Of a DNA stretch of 38,640 bases, positions 15,671 through 22,901 are shown in pieces. The DNA lies in IMG/VR virus record IMGVR_UViG_3300044825_003787, positions 1-38,640 of that record. One strand, given 5' to 3'. Origin of the DNA: a virus. Position 1 is the first letter of the stretch. The number at the start of each line of letters is the position of its first letter. A program made the translations under genes and the position numbers. Below the pieces are notes generated by a model that was given only the letters and a program-made list of their open reading frames with translations, searched no databases and was not told where the DNA came from.

Positions 15671-15695
15671 AAAAAGCACCTACGGGTGCTTTTTT
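15671..15695 (+). terminator. bidirectional intrinsic terminator between sigma and SOD genes
   Basis: AAAAAGCACC-TACG-GGTGCTTTTTT: a perfect stem closed by a UNCG-type loop (C-UACG-G), with A-run and T-run on both sides. It can end the sigma transcript on plus and the SOD transcript on minus. Confidence 0.9.
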
Positions 15696-16236
15696 AGTAT
15701 TTTAGATTTACTCGGTCACTAATCACATTCCAATTAATGCATTGCCATATATCACGCAAATATGATTTTTTGTCAGCAGGATAATCTAAAAAGTAACTGT
15801 GTTCCCACATATCAATTATGAGAATAATATCATTTTTTATTTCATGATTAGCAATGTTTTTTATTTTTCCTGCTATATTGAGATATGTCCATCCACTGCC
15901 TTGAATTTCCAGTGCTTTAGTTATAAAGTCAGTTTTAAACTGGTAAAAATCTTCAAAATGTTTTTCTATGAATGTAAGACTGGACCCTGTTGGTTTATTG
16001 TTTTGTTTTGGCTTTTGCAGTTGAGGCCACCAGATGTTATGTAAAAAGGCCCCTGCTTTGTTAAACGCTGCGTCGCCTTCATTTTTATTAAATTTGTCAA
16101 CGTAACCGCGACTTAATGTGTCATAATGATACTTAATATTTTTTGAACTTAAAATAGGGCTTAAGTCGTCTTGCTTGTATGGAAGGTCTACTAACATTAA
16201 TTTTTCTTTTGATTCTTTGATTTGTGACATTTTCAT
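15694..16236 (-). CDS. iron/manganese superoxide dismutase
   Basis: Start placed at the internal ATG at 16236 (MKMSQIKESKEKLMLVDLPY), where family similarity begins; an upstream extension to 16356 is hydrophobic, AT-rich and unlike SODs. The protein is about 180 residues and converts superoxide to H2O2 and O2. All four metal ligands are visible: His in IKYHYD, His in AFLHNIWW, and Asp and His in IDMWEHSYFLDY. The GSGWTYL core and the active-site Tyr (GYVDKFN) are kept, while the usual HH pair before it is replaced. Convergent with the sigma gene, sharing its terminator. Phage-encoded SOD is uncommon. Confidence 0.9.
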   Translation of the reverse strand: MKMSQIKESKEKLMLVDLPYKQDDLSPILSSKNIKYHYDTLSRGYVDKFNKNEGDAAFNKAGAFLHNIWWPQLQKPKQNNKPTGSSLTFIEKHFEDFYQFKTDFITKALEIQGSGWTYLNIAGKIKNIANHEIKNDIILIIDMWEHSYFLDYPADKKSYLRDIWQCINWNVISDRVNLKY

Positions 16237-16377
16237 GTGGAGTGACAAGCCTTCTATTATATTGACTACTAAAAAATTTAAATATATAAATATATTTATG
16301 ACAAATAGTTCAGTTGTTGAAAGACAGGTTAATGAATTATTAATAACCATAATCATAACATAGGACGAAAATATACG

Positions 16378-16599
16378 ATGGGAAGAAAATGTACAATTAT
16401 TAAGAACCGTGTATATGTAGAATGCAGTAATGAAAACAGAAAAGTAAAGGGATTTATATTATCAAAGTCGGATAATGACATTAAAGTAAAACTTCCCTCT
16501 GGATTTGTAATGAATTTAAAAAAACGTCACAAAAACGGCATATATTTGTTTCAGCTTGGAGTGTTAGAATTTTCCAGCGATGGTCATCCAGTGGCTTGA
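16378..16599 (+). CDS. small basic protein, unknown
   Basis: 73 residues, start preceded by AGGACG. The sequence alternates beta-strand-like stretches (IKNRVYVEC, VKGFILSKS, DIKVKLPSGFVMNL) and is Lys-rich, like a small SH3/KOW-type barrel, but no family is recognised. It converges with the next gene and overlaps its end by 16 bases. Codon use is like its neighbours. Confidence 0.6.
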   Translation: MGRKCTIIKNRVYVECSNENRKVKGFILSKSDNDIKVKLPSGFVMNLKKRHKNGIYLFQLGVLEFSSDGHPVA

Positions 16600-16904
16600 C
16601 CGCTAAAGATGAAAGTAGAAGTTCCGTTATTACTTTCTACTACAATGTATTCTTCAGAGTTTAGACATAGTTGTTGTAAGTAAAGACTATGTCCATAGTG
16701 TAAAGTGCTTTGATAGCATATATAACAATCATTTGTGACAGGGTTTCCAGCTGTTACAAGTGCAATACTAATTTTATCATTTTGTTCACCTCGGTTCATA
16801 CAAAACACAGTGCCTGTGCTTGTATGTCCTAAATTAGATGTATACAACGTAGTGGGTGTTACTGCTGCAGGTGCCTGCTCTCTTAGTATTGGGATATTTG
16901 TCAT
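16584..16904 (-). CDS. small virion-type protein, unknown
   Basis: 106 residues, predicted beta-rich (TPTTLYTSN, GTVFCMNRG, KISIALVTAG, EEYIVVESNNG). It follows the octapeptide-repeat protein on the same strand, 24 bases after its stop. The TLYTSN opening and the serial short strands are typical of phage tail-fibre-tip or baseplate accessory proteins in my experience, but I cannot assign a family. It contains several Cys residues. Confidence 0.6.
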   Translation of the reverse strand: MTNIPILREQAPAAVTPTTLYTSNLGHTSTGTVFCMNRGEQNDKISIALVTAGNPVTNDCYICYQSTLHYGHSLYLQQLCLNSEEYIVVESNNGTSTFIFSGQATG

Positions 16905-16928
16905 GAGATTATTTATGTTCTGAATCTG

Positions 16929-18092
16929 TTATGATAGTCCGAGTGCTGCTAATTGTTCCGGATTAAGTGCTGCCAGCTGTGGACTTGTAAATCCTGCAAC
17001 TTGTTCAGGGTTCAAAGCAGAAAGATTTGGTATAGTCCAGCTAGAACAAGAATCCACTGGTATACTTGATATTTGTGTTGCTGAAAATCCGGGCATTTGT
17101 GTTGGTATAAATGCCCCTAGTTGTGTGCCTTGCAATCCGGTGATAGCTGATGTAGAAATTGCATTTACTTGAGTAACATCCAGATTTGTAAGAGAGATTG
17201 GTACAATATTTGAAAGTTGTGCAGGATCTATTGATGAAATTTGTGGTAATGCAAATGAACCAAGCTGGCCTCCTGAAAATCCGGAAAAACTTGTTGGTAG
17301 GATTTGTGTGATCTGTGTAGGACTAAACCCAGCCAATGCAGAGTTTTGAATATTTGCAATTTGATTACTAGCAAATGCACCAACCTGTGAACTATTTAGT
17401 ATACCTAATGCACTAGGACCAAAGCCTGCCATAGAGGCTGGGCTTATGTTTGATAGTTGAGTTGGAAGCATGCTGCCTATTTGCGACGGTATCAGCGCAG
17501 CGATCTGCGTAGGATTGAACCCTGAAACAGCGGCTGGTGTGATTGCAGCAATTTGGGTCGTACTAAGTCCCGACAGTGCATCAGGTGTTAGTCCACCTAC
17601 TTGACCTGCGCTAAGTGCAGAAACTTGTGGTACTGATAGTGAGCTAACTTGTGTTGCGTTCAATCCTGCAATTGAATTAGGGTCCATAGATGCAATTTGT
17701 GTTGGACTCATACTGCTTATAAGAGATGGTGTTAAGTTTGATACCTGTGCTTTGCTTAGGGTTGACCCAACTATTCCTGAACCAGTTTGACCTGTAATGG
17801 GGGCTACCGGATTCTGTATTTCACTATTTGGGGGTAGTATAAGCGCAGCTGTGGGTGGTACAGGCACCTGTCTAAAGTCTATTAATTCCATTTTTGTTCT
17901 TATTGCATTTGGAGTAGTAACATATATTCCATCATCACCTGCTTCTAGAGTCCAGCCACCCAGAACAATTTTATTTGCGACTATTACTGCTCCACGACCT
18001 CCCCCACCACCAAACGAGTTTGCCGTGACCTGATCTGCCGTAATCTGATTAGCTTTAACTGTGTTTACTTGTAAATTATCTGGTATGTCCAT
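16929..18092 (-). CDS. octapeptide-repeat fibre-like protein
   Basis: 387 residues. The N-terminus (LQVNTVKANQITADQVTANSF) has trimeric-fibre-like heptads, then a GGGGGRGA linker and a small beta domain (IVANKIVLGGWTLEAGDDGIYV). From about residue 113 to the end lie 34 uninterrupted octapeptides of the type SPTQIASM or NPTQIAAL: hydrophobic at positions 5 and 8, often Gln at 4 and Pro at 2. This predicts a regular solenoid or rod. Most likely a tail or head fibre component, followed by a small virion-type gene. Function not known. An internal Cys-containing octet near the C-terminus breaks the pattern slightly. Confidence 0.75.
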   Translation of the reverse strand: MDIPDNLQVNTVKANQITADQVTANSFGGGGGRGAVIVANKIVLGGWTLEAGDDGIYVTTPNAIRTKMELIDFRQVPVPPTAALILPPNSEIQNPVAPITGQTGSGIVGSTLSKAQVSNLTPSLISSMSPTQIASMDPNSIAGLNATQVSSLSVPQVSALSAGQVGGLTPDALSGLSTTQIAAITPAAVSGFNPTQIAALIPSQIGSMLPTQLSNISPASMAGFGPSALGILNSSQVGAFASNQIANIQNSALAGFSPTQITQILPTSFSGFSGGQLGSFALPQISSIDPAQLSNIVPISLTNLDVTQVNAISTSAITGLQGTQLGAFIPTQMPGFSATQISSIPVDSCSSWTIPNLSALNPEQVAGFTSPQLAALNPEQLAALGLS

Positions 18093-18101
18093 AATGTATA
18101 T

Positions 18102-18524
18102 TTAAAATAACTCTGGATGTTTTTTTCCATATTTTCGTAAAATAATTCCGGCAACAGCATTGGCTTCGTTCTCAATAGAACTTCCAGTTTTTCCTGAATC
18201 GTTGTCTAACTTATTATTTAAGTCTTGCTTGTAGTGAACAAGCTCATGTGCTAGTGAACGAAGAATATCTAGTATGTGTCTATTTTTTACATAAAGTGTG
18301 ACTTCCTTATGCCCTGGATGATATGATGCAAAACTATTTGAATGATCATTTTTTATATATTGTTGAACTAGATGAATCTTGGGCAGTTTAGACAACGACA
18401 ATTCACCAGCAACAAATTTTAAAAAATTTTGTATTTCTTTCTTATGATTAGACTTGCCTATTACATCATTGATTCGCATATAGTATTTATTCAGCGTCGT
18501 CATGGAAACTATTTTGTGTTTCAT
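18102..18524 (-). CDS. small zinc metallopeptidase-like protein
   Basis: 140 residues. A zincin motif is visible: LRSLAHELVHYKQD, the HExxH pair with catalytic Glu. A later Glu in SSIENEANAVAG could be the third ligand. Small proteins of this layout occur in many marine phages and resemble ImmA/SprT-like or minimal peptidase families. The substrate is unknown; virion assembly or host-factor cleavage are possible. The longest start (18524) overlaps a small ORF by 38 bases; starts at 18503 or 18479 (MRINDVIGK) are also possible. It stops 10 bases before the start of the repeat protein. Confidence 0.7.
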   Translation of the reverse strand: MKHKIVSMTTLNKYYMRINDVIGKSNHKKEIQNFLKFVAGELSLSKLPKIHLVQQYIKNDHSNSFASYHPGHKEVTLYVKNRHILDILRSLAHELVHYKQDLNNKLDNDSGKTGSSIENEANAVAGIILRKYGKKHPELF

Positions 18525-18627
18525 CGTAATGCTGGTTTAAAATTTCAATATAAATTGGTGTATTTTCTCTTAGATCTACCGGCAACGGATTTGAAAATCC
18601 TAGCCATTCAAGAAGTTTTGACAGCAT
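18487..18627 (-). CDS. 46-residue protein, unknown
   Basis: ATG at 18627 with a good ribosome binding site (AAAAGGATTCAAAA) gives MLSKLLEWLGFSNPLP and ends in an acidic tail (FHDDAE). It sits directly upstream of, and overlaps, the zinc peptidase gene in another frame. No homologue recognised. The amphipathic start could associate with membrane or partner protein. Confidence 0.5.
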   Translation of the reverse strand: MLSKLLEWLGFSNPLPVDLRENTPIYIEILNQHYDETQNSFHDDAE

Positions 18628-18673
18628 TTTTGAATCCTTTTCAATATTTAACAAAAATATTTTATTTTTACCA

Positions 18674-18702
18674 TTGACAAGGTTCGAGCGGTATGAGATA
18701 AT
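18674..18702 (+). promoter_or_regulatory. strong sigma70-like promoter of the HTH gene
   Basis: Consensus TTGACA, exactly 17 bases, then GATAAT, 39 bases before the ATG of 18742. Together with 35785-35813 the clearest sigma70-type promoter in the window. Confidence 0.7.
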
Positions 18703-18741
18703 GCTTCATACCATAGTTCATAATCTAAAGGAGAAAAAAAC

Positions 18742-19008
18742 ATGGGTAAGACAGCTAATACAAAGACCACAAAGACCAAGACGGCAAAGACAACGGCCAC
18801 TCAGCATCAGCGCCTTCTTTCCTACCTTGCCAAGAAGCCTGGGACAACTTCTGTCACAGTCAACGAGGCACGTACTCGTTTTGGTATCACCAATCCTCGT
18901 GCACGCATCTGTGAACTTCGTGCAAATGGTCACAGCATTGAGACCACCATGCGCATGGGTAAGGATGGCGTTCGTCGTGGTCACTATACTCTGAGCAAGC
19001 TTGACTGA
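18742..19008 (+). CDS. helix-turn-helix DNA-binding protein
   Basis: 88 residues. A basic, Thr/Lys-rich tail (first ~20 residues) is followed by a compact winged-helix domain: HQRLLSYLAKK, TSVTVNEARTRFGITNPRARICELRANGHSIET, then a hairpin ending in GHYTLSKLD. This matches a small HTH family common in phages. The clear AAAGGAG site, strong promoter and strong terminator make it a single-gene transcript, likely made early and abundantly. Codons are more GC-rich than in neighbours, consistent with high expression. It could be a transcription regulator or nucleoid-like protein; the target is unknown. Confidence 0.8.
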   Translation: MGKTANTKTTKTKTAKTTATQHQRLLSYLAKKPGTTSVTVNEARTRFGITNPRARICELRANGHSIETTMRMGKDGVRRGHYTLSKLD

Positions 19009-19030
19009 TATCTGCACAAATTATGCAGTG

Positions 19031-19063
19031 AAAAAAGCTTGGATTCGTCCAAGCTTTTTTTTT
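19031..19063 (+). terminator. intrinsic terminator after the HTH gene
   Basis: AAAAAAGCTTGGA-TTCG-TCCAAGCTTTTTTTTT: a perfect stem with a UUCG tetraloop and long T-run. Confidence 0.93.
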
Positions 19064-19130
19064 GTAAAATAAATGAAAAAAATGAAAAAAAATGATATAT
19101 ACATAGATTTATCTTTTTAGGAGGTCATAC

Positions 19131-19469
19131 ATGTTTCTAGGTCATTTAGCTAAAGAAGTCATACAGGAGGAATTTCGCCAGTCTGTGAGATGTGAAGACA
19201 AAATTGAGAAAATAGTTTCTGGTATAATTTCTCGTTTGGAGTATAAACGGCAAGCAATTGTACTGACATTCCTAACAGATCAAATGTATGAAGCTATGAA
19301 AAGAATAATGCCAAACCTAGATTATACAACGGCAAATTTACTATATGTAAGCGCTATCAAACAATACAATTCAGACATTCAGGCAGAAAATCCCGCCTAT
19401 ACAAATGCAATAAAACAGTATTCCCTTGCTCTTGAATCTGCCAGATCTTCAAAAAAAATAGACGTATAG
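19131..19469 (+). CDS. 112-residue helical protein, unknown
   Basis: Excellent ribosome binding site (AGGAGGTCATAC before ATG). The protein looks all-helical (LAKEVIQEEFRQSV, IEKIVSGIISRLEY, TDQMYEAMKRIM, two similar segments SAIKQYNSDIQ and NAIKQYSLALE). The paired IKQY segments suggest a small internal repeat. No family or catalytic motif is recognised. It lies between the HTH gene and peroxiredoxin, on the same strand. Confidence 0.65.
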   Translation: MFLGHLAKEVIQEEFRQSVRCEDKIEKIVSGIISRLEYKRQAIVLTFLTDQMYEAMKRIMPNLDYTTANLLYVSAIKQYNSDIQAENPAYTNAIKQYSLALESARSSKKIDV

Positions 19470-19475
19470 TTTTCC

Positions 19476-19504
19476 TTGATTTTTTAAAGGTTTGTGAACA
19501 TACT
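19476..19504 (+). promoter_or_regulatory. candidate promoter of peroxiredoxin
   Basis: TTGATT-17-CATACT, just after the stop of the unknown gene at 19469 and before the hairpin leader of peroxiredoxin. Confidence 0.35.
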
Positions 19505-19510
19505 GGTTAA

Positions 19511-19551
19511 GTGCTGCAATTAGGCACGCATCATTATGATGCTATTTTTTA
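19511..19551 (+). promoter_or_regulatory. two-hairpin leader of peroxiredoxin, attenuator-like
   Basis: GTGC...GCAC (19511-19527) is followed by GCATCA-TTA-TGATGC (19528-19542) and TATTTTTTA. The second hairpin plus T-run looks like a short intrinsic terminator set directly before the ribosome binding site (CAGGAGAG). Confidence 0.4.
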
Positions 19552-19564
19552 TCAGGAGAGAGAT

Positions 19565-20182
19565 ATGAAAACTGTAGGCGATAAACTAAGTCCATTTGAA
19601 GTGGTCGGAGTAAAACCTGGATTTAACGAACATCAGGAAAATAATGAATCGGCTTTTATGAAAATTAACGAAACAAGTTTTAGTGGAAAATGGAAGGTAA
19701 TTTATTATTATCCAAAAGACTTTACCTTTGTTTGCCCAACTGAAATTGTTGCATTTTCAAAGCTTACGAAAGATTTTGAACTTAGAGACTGTGTATTGAT
19801 GGGTGGTTCTACAGATAATGAATTTTGTAAGCTGGCATGGAGACGTAGTCATCCAGACCTTAATCGTTTGAACCATTGGAGTTTTGCCGACACTCTATCT
19901 GAGTATGGAAAGCATGATGAAACTGTCAACGATTTTGGCGAAACAGACACAGTTTATAGAAGCAATCTAATTGACCAGCTTGGAATCAGAGATACCCGTG
20001 AGGGGGTTGCACTACGTGCCACATTTATTGTTGACCCAAATAATGTTATTCAGCATGTCAGTGTTAACAACTTGAATGTCGGTAGAAATCCAGAAGAAAT
20101 TCTGCGTATATTAGATGGACTACAGTCAGATGAACTGTGTCCATGTAATAGACAGGTTGGTGGAGCAACACTCGGTAAGTAA
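19565..20182 (+). CDS. peroxiredoxin, AhpC/TSA family
   Basis: Start at 19565 (MKTVGDKLSPFEVVG) chosen for its CAGGAGAG site; about 205 residues. It reduces H2O2 and organic peroxides. Peroxidatic Cys is in DFTFVCPTE. A C-terminal Cys pair is in ELCPCNRQVGG, as in AhpC enzymes that use resolving Cys residues near the end. Catalytic Arg/Thr elements are visible (YPKDFTF, GVALRATFIVD). It could remove the H2O2 made by the phage SOD. The leader carries two hairpins, and a terminator follows at 20194-20231. Electron donor unknown. Confidence 0.92.
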   Translation: MKTVGDKLSPFEVVGVKPGFNEHQENNESAFMKINETSFSGKWKVIYYYPKDFTFVCPTEIVAFSKLTKDFELRDCVLMGGSTDNEFCKLAWRRSHPDLNRLNHWSFADTLSEYGKHDETVNDFGETDTVYRSNLIDQLGIRDTREGVALRATFIVDPNNVIQHVSVNNLNVGRNPEEILRILDGLQSDELCPCNRQVGGATLGK

Positions 20183-20193
20183 TAAATAATTAT

Positions 20194-20231
20194 AAATGCG
20201 GGTTTATTCAAATTTAAACCCGCATTTTTTT
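20194..20231 (+). terminator. intrinsic terminator after peroxiredoxin
   Basis: AAATGCGGGTTT pairs perfectly with AAACCCGCATTT over a 10-base loop, then TTTTTGA. This argues that the following methyltransferase starts after it, at 20280, not at 20196. Confidence 0.9.
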
Positions 20232-20279
20232 GATAATTTTGACAAAATCACTTTTAAAAAAATGCGATATAGGTATAAA

Positions 20280-20846
20280 ATGACAAACTATGATCTGAAA
20301 CAAACATATGACCTAATCTACAAGGAAGTTTCCTTGTATAATCAAGAAATTTATCCAGACAAATTTAAAGTTCTGTCAAACTATATAAAAGATATTGATA
20401 AAACAGATAAAATTTTAGATATAGGATGTGGAAGGGGTCATTATTTAAAATGGCTTCAATCAATTGGTTATGAAGACATTTTGGGTATTGAATTATCTGA
20501 ATTTTGCAGTAAAAATTATTTAAAAAATCTGCCTCATAAAAACATGAACTTTTTGGATTATTCTAAAACAATTTCTGATAAATTTTATGATTTTTCATTG
20601 TGTATGGATGTAGTGGAGCATATTCCAATTGATACTATTAATTTATTTTTAGGAGAAAGTGCAAGAATATCCAAAAAAATTATTTATGGTGTTGCAAATC
20701 ATAGTGATATGTTGGGTGGCATAGAATTGCATTTGATACAAGAAAACAATGCATGGTGGAATGGTATTTTAAAAACTCATTTTAGCAGTGTAGAACTGAT
20801 ACATGAAAATTATGAAAAAACGTTTTTTATGTTTATATGCAGGTAA
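20280..20846 (+). CDS. class I SAM-dependent methyltransferase
   Basis: About 188 residues from ATG 20280 (MTNYDLKQTYDLIY), preceded by TATAGG at 7-8 bases. SAM-binding motif I is DKILDIGCGRGHYLKWL; the acidic strand is LGIELSE; motif IV/post-I is FSLCMDVVEHIP. The fold is a Rossmann methyltransferase of the type often acting on sugars, quinones or small molecules. Substrate unknown. It heads a group of one glycosyltransferase and two further methyltransferase-like genes, suggesting glycan modification. Confidence 0.8.
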   Translation: MTNYDLKQTYDLIYKEVSLYNQEIYPDKFKVLSNYIKDIDKTDKILDIGCGRGHYLKWLQSIGYEDILGIELSEFCSKNYLKNLPHKNMNFLDYSKTISDKFYDFSLCMDVVEHIPIDTINLFLGESARISKKIIYGVANHSDMLGGIELHLIQENNAWWNGILKTHFSSVELIHENYEKTFFMFICR

Positions 20847-20854
20847 TATAGACT

Positions 20855-21601
20855 ATGATTTCAATTGTAATGGCGTATACAAATCGGTTACAACAGTTAA
20901 AATACACATTACATAGTATAAGATTCTCATCTTGTAAAAATTTTGAAATCTTGATTGTTGATGACTTTAGTTCTGATCAACACTCAACTGATAATATATG
21001 TGTTGAATTCTCAGACCTGCCAATACGTATAATTAAAATGTCTGATATTTTTTCTGCAAAGACGTATTGTAATCCTTGTATTGTTTATAATACTGGATTT
21101 AAGTATTCAACTGGGGATAAAGTAATAATTCAAAACCCAGAATGTTTTCATGTTGGTGATATTTTACAATTTGTTGAAACATCATTAAACGATGATACAT
21201 ATTATGTGTTCAATTGTTATGCAACAAACAAAGAAGATTCAGAAAAAATATATAGGGGTGAATGGATATCATACAATCCAACCATTCCAGATTTAACAGG
21301 TCACTCATGCTGGTATAATCATTCAGAGATAAGACCTGTAATGTATCATTTCACAAGTGCTATAACTAAGAAAAATCTGTTGGAACTTGGTGGGTTTGAT
21401 GAGAGTTATATGTACGGAAATGGGTTTGATGACGATGAGTTTTTACATAGAGTTCGTATGAAAAAACTGAACGTGTGTAGTGTATCATCTCCTATGGTTA
21501 TTCATCAATGGCATGAACCAGCATTTGACCACAGTAATAATCACCTAGTTGAACGAAATTGGAGATTATTCAACGACATAACGTTGAATTTAAAAAATTG
21601 A
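20855..21601 (+). CDS. GT2-like glycosyltransferase
   Basis: 248 residues. N-terminal ISIVMAYTNRLQQLKYTLHSI and FEILIVDDFSSDQHS are the nucleotide-sugar-binding part of a GT-A fold. A later GGFDESYMYGNGFDDDEFLHRV is the acceptor-side motif common in N-acetylgalactosaminyl-type or capsule glycosyltransferases. The mid DxD is replaced by QNPEC-like residues, so metal binding may differ. It starts 8 bases after the methyltransferase stop. Likely target a phage or host surface glycan. Confidence 0.8.
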   Translation: MISIVMAYTNRLQQLKYTLHSIRFSSCKNFEILIVDDFSSDQHSTDNICVEFSDLPIRIIKMSDIFSAKTYCNPCIVYNTGFKYSTGDKVIIQNPECFHVGDILQFVETSLNDDTYYVFNCYATNKEDSEKIYRGEWISYNPTIPDLTGHSCWYNHSEIRPVMYHFTSAITKKNLLELGGFDESYMYGNGFDDDEFLHRVRMKKLNVCSVSSPMVIHQWHEPAFDHSNNHLVERNWRLFNDITLNLKN

Positions 21602-21602
21602 C

Positions 21603-21631
21603 TTACAAAAAATTAATAATTAAACTATATT
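21603..21631 (+). promoter_or_regulatory. candidate promoter before the methyltransferase-like pair
   Basis: TTACAA-17-TATATT just after the glycosyltransferase stop. A transcript from it would begin near 21638, favouring the ATG at 21647 over that at 21635 for the next gene. Confidence 0.35.
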
Positions 21632-21646
21632 GTTATGGAGAATCAA

Positions 21647-22186
21647 ATGTTTAATTTTAGACAGGCATTAATTGATGCATGCATCGCACCAACTGACATC
21701 AATGAGCATTTGCCATTATTTAATATTCTGGCAAAGAACTGCACCCATGTAACTGAGTTTGGTGTGAGATTTGGTACTAGTTCTTTAGCATGGCTTAATA
21801 ATGACGTAATACTACGTGCATACGACATTAAGGCATACCCAGAGGCAGTTACATTATTTGAGCATGCTGAAAAAGCAGGTAAAGATGCAAAACTGATTAT
21901 AGCAAGTACTATTGACATAGAAACTATTGAAGAAACTGATTTACTTTTTATAGACAGTAAGCACAGTTACGATCAGTGTAAAAAAGAGTTAAGATTTGCC
22001 CCACTTGTAAGGAAATATATATTATTCCATGATACAGTTTCTTTTGGACATTGTGGAGAAGATGGCGATCCTGGTTTACTTCCAGCAATATCTGAATTTC
22101 TTCAGGCAAACCAAGAGTGGATTATATTGGACCACCGTCTTAATTGTCATGGATTAATGGTTTTAACACGCAGAGATATTTTTTAA
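21647..22186 (+). CDS. methyltransferase-like protein (class I SAM fold)
   Basis: 179 residues from ATG 21647 (GGAG 6-7 bases upstream). CTHVTEFGVRFGTSSLAWL carries a glycine-rich SAM-type loop, ILRAYDIKAY the acidic strand, and TDLLFIDSKHSYDQCKKEL the post-motif helix, as in the methyltransferase-24/cephalosporin hydroxylase-like group. The later LFHDTVSFG matches the same group. Substrate unknown. It runs into a second gene of the same class 11 bases downstream. Confidence 0.75.
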   Translation: MFNFRQALIDACIAPTDINEHLPLFNILAKNCTHVTEFGVRFGTSSLAWLNNDVILRAYDIKAYPEAVTLFEHAEKAGKDAKLIIASTIDIETIEETDLLFIDSKHSYDQCKKELRFAPLVRKYILFHDTVSFGHCGEDGDPGLLPAISEFLQANQEWIILDHRLNCHGLMVLTRRDIF

Positions 22187-22197
22187 GAGGGGCAATT

Positions 22198-22851
22198 ATG
22201 ATACCGTTTGATATAGCATGTAATTATATTTCACAGCGTCCAACTGTAATTTATGGATTGAAGTATGCCCCAAGTCTTCAACCTCATGTTGATGACAATC
22301 AAGACACTCCAGCCTGGGGTTGGCCAACAGGACCAGAAATAAGTGACTGCAATTTACTTGTGGTTGGACAAGTTTTAAGCAGGTTAGGTCAAAACTGCAA
22401 AAACATTATGGAAATTGGGGTTGATCGAAACGGTGAAAAAAGTATCTCACGGGTTTTGTTAAGTTTAAGACCAGATGGTTGCAAATATTTGGGTGTAGAT
22501 CTTGATGATAAAAGTTACATGAATGACACATCCAACAATATTTGGACAATTCAATCTAACAGCCATGATCAACATAAAATTCGTAAGAAAATAGATAGTA
22601 TTGGAATGGAAAAAATAGATCTTCTTATGATAGATGGATGGCACAGCGTTAACACGTGCATAAATGACTGGTGCTATGCTGATTTATTAAGTGAAAACGG
22701 ATGCATCATTTTACATGACACTAATGCGCATCCAGGATGTATTTGTTTATTCCATGCAGTTGATGAAAATGTTTTTGAAAAAACTCGTCATTGCACCGAC
22801 ATGAATGACATGGGTATATCAACTTTTTGGCACAAATCAAAGAATGCTTGA
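22198..22851 (+). CDS. methyltransferase-24-like protein
   Basis: 217 residues from ATG 22198, with AAGAGGGG 6 bases upstream (a GTG/ATG further up would overlap the previous gene). KNIMEIGVDRNGEKSISRVLL holds the SAM-type loop, YLGVDLDDKS the acidic strand, and IDLLMIDGWHSVNTC with GCIILHDTNAH the later motifs. Same class as the preceding gene, but the two are far apart in sequence. Substrate unknown; likely part of the local sugar-modifying group. Confidence 0.75.
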   Translation: MIPFDIACNYISQRPTVIYGLKYAPSLQPHVDDNQDTPAWGWPTGPEISDCNLLVVGQVLSRLGQNCKNIMEIGVDRNGEKSISRVLLSLRPDGCKYLGVDLDDKSYMNDTSNNIWTIQSNSHDQHKIRKKIDSIGMEKIDLLMIDGWHSVNTCINDWCYADLLSENGCIILHDTNAHPGCICLFHAVDENVFEKTRHCTDMNDMGISTFWHKSKNA

Positions 22852-22871
22852 CACTATAGTCTGATGATGAT

Positions 22872-22900
22872 AGGCTACCCCTAACTGTGGAGGGTAGCCT
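22872..22900 (+). promoter_or_regulatory. hairpin that buries the ribosome binding site of 22902
   Basis: AGGCTACCC (22872-22880) pairs perfectly with GGGTAGCCT (22892-22900) over an 11-base loop. The ribosome binding site GGAGGG (22889-22894) lies in the loop edge and 3' arm, 8 bases before ATG. No T-run follows, so it is not a normal terminator. A TTGACA box lies at 22848-22853. Confidence 0.55.
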
Positions 22901-22901
22901 A

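Noticed and set aside
16237-16356. 40-residue N-terminal extension of SOD
   Set aside because: Hydrophobic, AT-rich, unlike any SOD, and without a ribosome site; the start at 16236 fits the family.
18674-18994. 106-residue plus-strand ORF and a 99-residue minus-strand ORF over the HTH gene
   Set aside because: The 18742 frame has the ribosome site and the HTH motif; the others are Arg/Cys-rich shadows.
20196-20279. Upstream start for the methyltransferase
   Set aside because: It would lie inside the peroxiredoxin terminator hairpin.
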